From the NCBI RefSeq assembly GCF_000485595.1, contig NW_014577311.1:192176-214409 (forward strand): DNA of 22,234 nt, given 5' to 3'. The position numbers and the translations under genes were made by a program. The notes under the pieces were generated by a model that made no database searches, was not told the DNA's origin, and saw only the letters and a program-made list of their open reading frames with translations. Shown piece after piece: positions 11,809 to 20,200 of the stretch (position 1 is its first letter; each line of letters starts with the position of its first letter). Source of the stretch: Priapulus caudatus. Its lineage: Eukaryota > Priapulida > Priapulimorpha > Priapulimorphida > Priapulidae.

Positions 11809-13354
11809 CGTCTGTATGTGTGTGTGTGCGAGCTCCCTGCGTTGCACATACAAGCAATGATGGCATCTATAAACCGCCACATGTCGTCAACGTGTAAGCA
11901 GAGCTTGACATGGCAGTTACGGCCCCTCACAGGCCCCTATGAGACTCCCCAACGGCTCCTCACCCAACCCACGCCCCCGGTTTACTTGTATGTAGTTGCG
12001 CATGTGTATTCGTATCGTATTCTGATGCGTATGCTATACGTCTAATATTGTATCGTATGTTATATTGTATTGTATCGTTGTGTTATTGTATGTGTGTGTT
12101 ATTGTTGCCTTACAGGGCTAGCATGGCTACGCAGAGAAAACGTTCTCTCCTCGACTTGGTGCCCATCACGGCGCAGGACGCTTGCGACCCTAACATCGGC
12201 AACGCCACCTACGCCAGCGACCCGCGCGACTGCCAGATCTACTTCCTGTGCGCGACCACGGCTGGCCCGATAGCTCGCCGCTGTCCGACGGCGACCGTGT
12301 GGACACCTAGCGGACCGCACGATGGCGTCTGCGAGTCGCCGAGCGAGCCCCGCAACGACGAATGCGGCGTTCGTGTACGAGGGCATCGAGACACGGTATG
12401 CGCATGCGCGGGCATCGAGACAGGTATGCGCATGCGCGGCGGCAAGGGCGGGCAAGGCAAAGGTTGTGGCCGAGCGCTTTGGAATGCATGAACGCACGCA
12501 CGTACGCTCGCATGCGCACTGCACGCACATATACGCACGCTGCACACGCGTGCACAGCCATGAACACATATGCGCACGCAGCACATAACGCACACGGCAC
12601 AACGCATGCACGACACAAACAACCACCCACAGCCATTCCTCCACCTACAGGCGCGCGTAGAATACGTGGGCGTACGCGCGCGTACACGCGCAATGCTACT
12701 GATGCGTAAACGCAAGTGGCGGGTACTCCAGTCTCTAATATGTTCACGCGCCGCTGTCACTTCCCCTTTAATTTTACACAGAAGTCGACAGATGTGTGGC
12801 GCCTGATATCGCCACTCGGCTACCCGCATGCTCCAGTGAACTAATTCTCCGCTAAACGTGGCGCGTTTAAGCCACCGCAATCCGTTTCAAACATGCGATC
12901 TGGCATAAAAAACAACACCGCCCACAATAGATAGCGACTTAAACCCGTGCGCGCTGCGTGGTGTTCGCGCTGCTGGCTGCTGCTGCTGGTGTTGTCGGCC
13001 GCTGCTGCTGCTGCTGCTGGCTGCAGCGCAGTAAACTAGAAGAAGACCCCGAGGGAGATACCCGCGTTTCTGGTCGTTGTTGAATAAGGGCGCACGTATA
13101 TATGTATGGAAGCTTGGCGGTCGCCGCATAAGCCGTAGCGTCTACACGGCGACAACGGCGAGGTCAGGCGATCTAACGTCACTGCGCATGGCGCTGACCA
13201 ATACATCGCAGGCCGACCCTGCGTGAGTCAGCGCGCGCACAACACGCGTTATTGTTCCACGGAGCCGTAATGAGACGGCAGCAGCGGGCAGGTGATGACG
13301 AGATGTGTGTGTGTGTGGTGTGTGTGTGCGTGCGTGCTGTGGTGTGTGTGGTGA

Positions 13355-13386
<32 letters not shown>

Positions 13387-15770
13387 TGTGTGTGTGTGTG
13401 TGCGCGCGATGTGCGCGGTGTGCGTGTGGCGTGTGCTGTGTGTGTGCGTGTGTGTGTGTAGCGTGGTGGTGCGTGCTGGTGTGCTGATGTGTGTGCTGTG
13501 TGTGTGGTGTGTGTGTGTGTTCTGTTGTGTGTGTGTGTGGTGTGTGTGTGTTTGTTGTGTGTATGCGATGCGTGCGTGTGTGCGTGTGCGTGTTGTTCGG
13601 TGTGTTGATGTGTGTGTGTTTGGGTGTGGGGGGGTTTATGCGGTGCGGCGTGTGTGCCGTGGCGTGCGTGTGTGTGGCGGTGTGTGTGTGAGTGTGTTGA
13701 TGTGTGGGTCGGCAAGGGTTGGTGTCAGTGAACTAGATTCTCGTCAGAATCTTGACTGCGCTGACCCAACGCCACGTCCTTAGTTAACCGTGCTTCTGCT
13801 CCTTTCTCCATGCACCATTGGTTATCGCCGTGGTGCCGAGTTAGAGGAGGATGAGAAGAAGGTAGGGTGCCGCTGGAAAAAAAATAAACAGCCGACGTCC
13901 AAAGCACCTACTGATTGTATCATCATCATTTCACGCCTGAAAGTGAATTCCGGCCAAAAGGAGTCATAATCATTCCACCCTAAATACTTGTAAAACTGGG
14001 TTACCATAATTTAGACTACAGTTGATATATATATATATATATACACAGAGCGAGAGAAGGAGAGGGGGGGCGAGAGTAGAAGTAGAATAAAGGAAATGGC
14101 GTATAAAAACTGCTATGTCATCAGTACAAAGATTTAGAACATGAAGAAAGATTCTATAAACTGATGTTTATTTAATCATACGGACTTCCAAGTAAGTTAT
14201 AACAAAATAAACATGCACCAGTTTATTCAATCTTTCTTTATGTCCCACATATATATATATCGTGGTCTAAGAAGGCAGCTGAGATGTCGCGCCAGTGAGA
14301 GAGAGATCCAATTAACATCGCGTTGTCGTGGCGCTGCTTTATCGCTCTCTGCGTCTATAGATGCTTATTGCATGTGACCGCGGCAGCGGAGCGCACAGTT
14401 ACACATCAGTCACCAGGTCACCAGGTCACCGGTTCTTTACGCACGCATAAACAAACACGCGGCAAGACGTCAAGCGAAGGCCACAATGACGTAAGATTAA
14501 AAACAAAATGCGATGCGTATACACTTCGAGGCTGTTGCGAAAGTTTCACAGGCGCCAACGGCGATATGAGACTGCCGCCACGACGTCACAATCGTAACGG
14601 TATGTAGTGATGTTACGTCACGACACATACACTGTTGGCAGTTACACCCACGAGCTTTTGCGAAAGTTTTCTGGGGCTTGGGGAGGCAGCACAGAGTAAC
14701 CGGTTTGGAGACGATGGAGTCAGAGCGTAAACGAATACGCGGTGGTTATGGCTGGATGGTTAACGAGAAATGAAAGATTAAATTAAACGCAATAAAGTTG
14801 TTCAAACACGCAATAAATTCCGCTCTAACCACGTCATTACGCGAACACACACAATGCTATAATGCACTGTCGCGCGGCGTGTCGCAGCGCCTTTCGCCAT
14901 AATAGATCAAGTGACCCGTTAATATCACTAATGTATCTAAGCATAATATTAAACTAAGTTCATGTGCTGCACGCAAGCGTAGAACATATCGTGGCTGACG
15001 CGAGTTACGAACACATGCGAAACTACATCGGCGAAACAGTGCGACATACAATTGTTTCGTAATGGTCGCGGGTGAAATAAAAAAGGCATATCACAACGCG
15101 CACTTCATAGTATCACGGTGGCCACATATCGAATGGCAGCAAGACAAAGTTCACTATATAGTCTCAATGGGATAATATACAGAAAGGCAATATAACAGCG
15201 TCAACGCGGGGAGCAACACTGAAAGACATGTAGTACAGCCTTCACTAACCAAGACCACGAGGACAACACAGAATCCCAGATAGCATAACCTTCATTATAC
15301 GGTATCATGCAGGCAACAATAGTAAGGCGTATATAACGTTCACTATCGGGTCACCGTGTAGAATAGCACAACCCAACGTTCTCTATATGGGATCACGGGG
15401 GCAACACATAGAAATCGATACAACACAACTGGCACTATATCTTTGTGTTTCGTTTTCTGCTGCTGGCGGGTTATCCCATAATTGCACTCCGTGCGCCAGT
15501 TCGCGCATCACGCGAAAAAAGGAAACCGGGTGAAAGGAGACGTCGTCTAACTGGGTTAAACGCTTATCTTCACATAAAAGCAACAGTTTCGTCGACGGCT
15601 CACGCGTTAGTCGTAAGCGTGGGTCATGATCCCACGCGACCTGCTGTGTGTGCGATTACAGCGCGCCACGTCACGCCTCCACACAGCGCATGCGCTCGAG
15701 CCTCGGAGCGTAGGTTCGTCTGCTGCGAGGAATACGCGCGCCGCGCGGCGCGCGTGCGTGCGGCGCGCGC

Positions 15771-15822
<52 letters not shown>

Positions 15823-16370
15823 TCGCGCTTGCGTGTCGCGTGCGCCGTGTGCGTGTGCGCGTCGCGCGTGTGCGTGTGCGATGCGCGTGCGCGTGTGCGT
15901 GTGCGTGTGCGTGTGCGTGGTGTGTGTGTGTGTGTGTGCGCGCGCGCGTGTGGTGCAGCAGTAACGCACGCGGGATATATATATGGGTTATATTATGGCT
16001 TATATAACTTATAAGATTTGTTACGACTGGGCGGCGTGATGACACAGCGCCCGCAGCGTAGTGAGAGGGCGAAGATCAGGTTTTACTAGAACAGGAAGCG
16101 GCTCCATTGTAGCAGCTAGGCAGATAGGCGTGCATGCGTACGTGTCTATATTAGCGATTGCGATGAAAGTAACGTGCTGCGGGGCTTTTCACTGTTTATG
16201 GTCTTCAGGTCACAGCCGTCTCTCCCCCTCTCTATATCTCTCTCTGCATGTCTCTCGCTCTTTCTCTCTCTCACTCTATCTATATATTTATCCATCTATT
16301 TCTCTCTCCTACTCTATCAATATATGTATATATATATATGAATATATATATATCATATATATATATGAAT

Positions 16371-16422
<52 letters not shown>

Positions 16423-16546
16423 TATATCAGGAGTTAATAATGACAAATTGTATTAAAAGTTGTTTGTCATTATTTTCATATTTGTCATATTTGTCATATT
16501 CACATATTTGTCATTGTTTGTCATTTTAACTCCTGCTTATATATTA

Positions 16547-16588
<42 letters not shown>

Positions 16589-16959
16589 TATATCTTTCTC
16601 CCTTGCACGCGCTTCCCTCCTGTCTCTCTCTTTCTCCCTTTCTCATTCTGTGGGGGAGGCAGTTGACCGCAGGCGTAATTTTCCCCGCAGTACTGGCCTG
16701 CTAATTGAAAATCCAGCTGAAATGTAGGAGGAAGAGTTGGAGCGTTGCTGCTAGCAAGCACCGCATCAGACTCGCAAATTCATGCACCTAGCTCCTATAT
16801 ATAGACGATACGACGATCCTATAGTGCATCACTTTGTCATTTCAGATAACTGCCTCACACTGCTCTGCGACGATGGCACTTGTCTACCAGGGGGCGCTGC
16901 GTGCGATGGTTTTGCTCAATGCGCGATGGGTCGGACGAGAGAGATTGCGGTGAGTAGCC

Positions 16960-17003
<44 letters not shown>

Positions 17004-17167
17004 GTGTGTCTGTGTGTTGTGTGTGTGTGCTTTTCAGTCCTAATTCATCTAACGCTATGTTACGCTAGCGTAACCCCAACCCCGGAATGCAAGATGTCGA
17101 CCTCTCTGTATGCTTATATATAGGAAATTATATACATGTAAAAATTGAATAAGATGTCAATATTATA

Positions 17168-17203
<36 letters not shown>

Positions 17204-20200
17204 AATAATAAACATATCTATAATATATATTTTATATATTATATATATATTTGTTATGTCCACGTTGCATTCGCAGCTGAGATGTGTGATCCTAACCGCT
17301 GCGTCTGCCAAACTGCCGCTGCTCGGGTACGGACATCCCTGGCGGGCTCCTTCCTAGCGAGACTCCGCAAATGGTCATCATCTCGTTCGAGGGCGGAATA
17401 CGGCTTAGCGAGTACAACCATCTCTACCAGCAGATATTCAAGTAAGTCGCAGTCATGCACTGAGTTTTCTTGACCTTCGTCAGCGCAACCTCTCAGGCGG
17501 GAGGGCAGTTGGTAAATTGCGATCAGGGAAGCGGGGGGGGGCATTGCTGTTCTATAGTTATTTATAGAGTGGTTTGGGTAACCTTAACAACCACGAACGA
17601 CGAACTTCGAGGATGATAAAATGTAGTATGAATGTAAGATGTTTACTAAAAAACATTGTTAGTTAGTGAGAAATCCAAAGAGACATAATACAAGATTGCG
17701 TGGCACAGCTTTGCTGTTGATCCTGAGCGCTGCGCGCGGATGAGACGCGCAGTTCGCGGGATATGCGCACGCGACCGCGGGGATGTTCAAGTATGAAGCG
17801 CTGTCCGCAGTGGAGACGTGCGCCAAATTCGAGGCCCGGCGCACGTCTCCACAACGGTCAGCGAATGGTCTGTAGTTTTAGAAGATAACAATGAAGACTT
17901 TGTTCTAAATAAGAACTATCGGCGGCTAAATAAGAGCAATATACAGACCTTTGAATTTCTTGACTAGCCCGTCAAAGGGCTTGTGGGGTCCATTATGCAG
18001 AGCTTCCAATTGAAATGGCCCATAAAATTGTCAAGTGGAATTGTGTTTTTCGGACCCCAAAGAAAATGTCTCCCTCTTACATGCACCACCTCAGAGATGA
18101 ACAATAACAGAGATGAAATTGTGTTGAGTTTGTGGCTCTTGACGCACGTGCATTGACGTACAAGACTGTTGAAAGCACAGGCACTTGGAACGTCTCAATA
18201 AAAATAAATATTCACACCATTTTTCACAATGATCGACCGCCTGTGTGCAAAATAGGTGAACGTATGTGAAACATATACGGTTAGTAATTACTGTGACATA
18301 TCCGTGACTAACTGACACCACTAAATTGGTAAAATGTTCTATGCACCTTAAGAAATGCTGAGAAATTACGAGGTTATCATCGCAGAACTCCCGAACACCG
18401 TACGTCACAAAGCTATATGTAAACAAACACGCGTGTTGCGAGGTGCCTGCCTCCGATATCCATTTCGAGGCTTGCTAAGCCAAGCATAAGGCGCGCGGGC
18501 AAGACGTCACACACACAGCTACGTTCATTGGCTAAACATAGAGATCTATAAATAGTAAATATCTAGTAATAGTTTATTTATAGATCGCTATGAGCTAAAA
18601 CAATCGAGTAGCGCGGTTAGGAATTTTCGGAATTATTTAATTTGAAGAAAAACTTCAATGTTCATATATATTATGAATGACGCACTCGTTCATTTCCGAC
18701 AGCGAGTGAAAATGCCAAACATTTTGCACTTCGATGCGAAATGCATCGGCCGGGCATTTCATTATTTACTAAACGTAAACAGGCTGGCGAAAGACAGTAG
18801 GTACAGTAACTGGTCACGTCGGTGACGTCCCATTCATGTCCATCAACGAAGAAGGCGGGGCTTATTATGATTACAGAGATGCGAAAATGCAACAGAAGTA
18901 CGTAGCGCAGTGCGCTAAACAGCGTGGATAACGTATATTTAACGTGGTAACTCTATCGTAGGAAACCGTTCTAACATAGCAGAATGCCCTAGTTTCTGAG
19001 ATCGGCGATTTGGTGGTCCAATGGGTCATTTTTATAAATATAAAATAAACTGGTGCGGCGTAGGCTGTGATTGGAAGACACAAAGTGTCAATCCTCGGCG
19101 CGCCTCGGCATCATGGCCGCATCACGTCAAGCTGTTAATTATGCTGCTGTTGCTGTTGCTGACGCTGACGTTGCTGTCGCTGATTCTGACGTTGTTGATG
19201 CTGATGCAATTAACACAGATGTTGTTGACGCTGATGCTGATGTAGCTGATGATGCAGATCTATTACTTCACATAATTAAAATCACTAACGCAACTATTAA
19301 GCAATTATTAAAGCCGATAACAATACCAGTGTAAATTCAACTACCGTTATCGCTAGCGATCTGATGAGTGTGACGTGGTGATCACTAAGGAGCGATGATA
19401 TGATGATTTCTGTGTGTGTTTGCACTACAGCAATTGTTATCGACACGTACGTTACACGTTTACCGGAAGATTTTGCGAATTCAACTCGTGCAAGATTACA
19501 ATTTACAGCAATACGCTAGCAAATACATGTAAACGAATATCAGTATCACGAAGGTAAGTGATTAGTGGTCATAATAAGCTGAGGAACGTATACACTTGCT
19601 TCTTTATTGGTAGCAAAATTTGATGAGAAAATGTGTATTTTCTTGGCTAACTCTTGGGTTATTATCTTACTCTTGACTACAGGAAGGTGAATGCGCAGCG
19701 GAGGCGGGAGCCGAGGGTCAACCCTAACGGCTGTCCGATCCGAGGAACCTTCTTCGTCTCGCACGACTACACCGACTACGCCGTCGTTCAGTCGCTCTAC
19801 CACGAGGGACATGAAATAGGTGAGTGAGTGAGCGAGTGAGTGCGTGAGTGAGTGAGTGCGTGAGTGAGTGTGTGAGTGAGTGAGTGAGTGAGCGAGTGAG
19901 TGAGTGAATAAGTGAGTGAGCGCGTGAGCGGGGTGAATGAGTGAGTGAGTGAGTGAGTGAGTGAGCGAGCGTGTGAGCGTGTGAGCGACCGAGCGAGCGA
20001 GCGAGCGAGTGAGTGAGTGAGTGAGTGAGAGTGTGAGTGAGTGAGTGAGAGTGCGCACAAAAAAATGCGCACATTTCACTATCCCGCCTTACATCGTCTC
20101 GTCACACGCCCACGCCACCTAGCGTTGTTCTCCGCTTCTCTGGACTTTCGTCAATATTCGGCGTTATTATGTTGGCCGTTCGCTAAAATTCCACCGGTAC

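Larger units (their letters stand above)
11724..13390 (+). repeat. Large direct repeat, left copy (indel-rich)
   Basis: Runs from AACGGGCCGTGCGCG through a GC/GT tract, the CBM14 exon, an alternating purine-pyrimidine stretch, a CTG-rich tract and a GATGACGAGATG(TG)n end. The same order recurs at 20631-22234. Differences are overwhelmingly 1-4 base insertions here relative to the right copy (for example at 11857-11990, 12717-12770, 12893-12905, 13149-13220), plus fewer CTG-tract units. Confidence 0.9.
17442..19682. other. Intron 4
   Basis: About 2.2 kb with no recognised exon. It holds a GC-rich hairpin-bearing fragment (17690-17860), a GGGGTCC...GGACCCC pairing (17977-18057), a fold-back at 18537-18593 and a GCTGAC/GCTGAT-type repeat (19139-19258). 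Confidence 0.6.

Noticed and set aside
12239-12880. A 213-codon minus-strand open frame over the CBM14 exon
   Set aside because: Antisense shadow of the real exon and of alternating CG/CA DNA; the sense exon has cysteine spacing, splice sites and phase support.
14323-14607. 94-codon + strand frame in intron 2
   Set aside because: No similarity I recognise and no splice-site or codon-use support.
11617-16045. Thr-His, Cys-Val and Ala-His-Thr open frames around the GT tracts
   Set aside because: Products of (GT)n and GTGC repeats in several frames on both strands.
17659-17854. Minus-strand 61-63-codon frames
   Set aside because: Two overlapping frames over the same GC-rich hairpin island; explained by composition.
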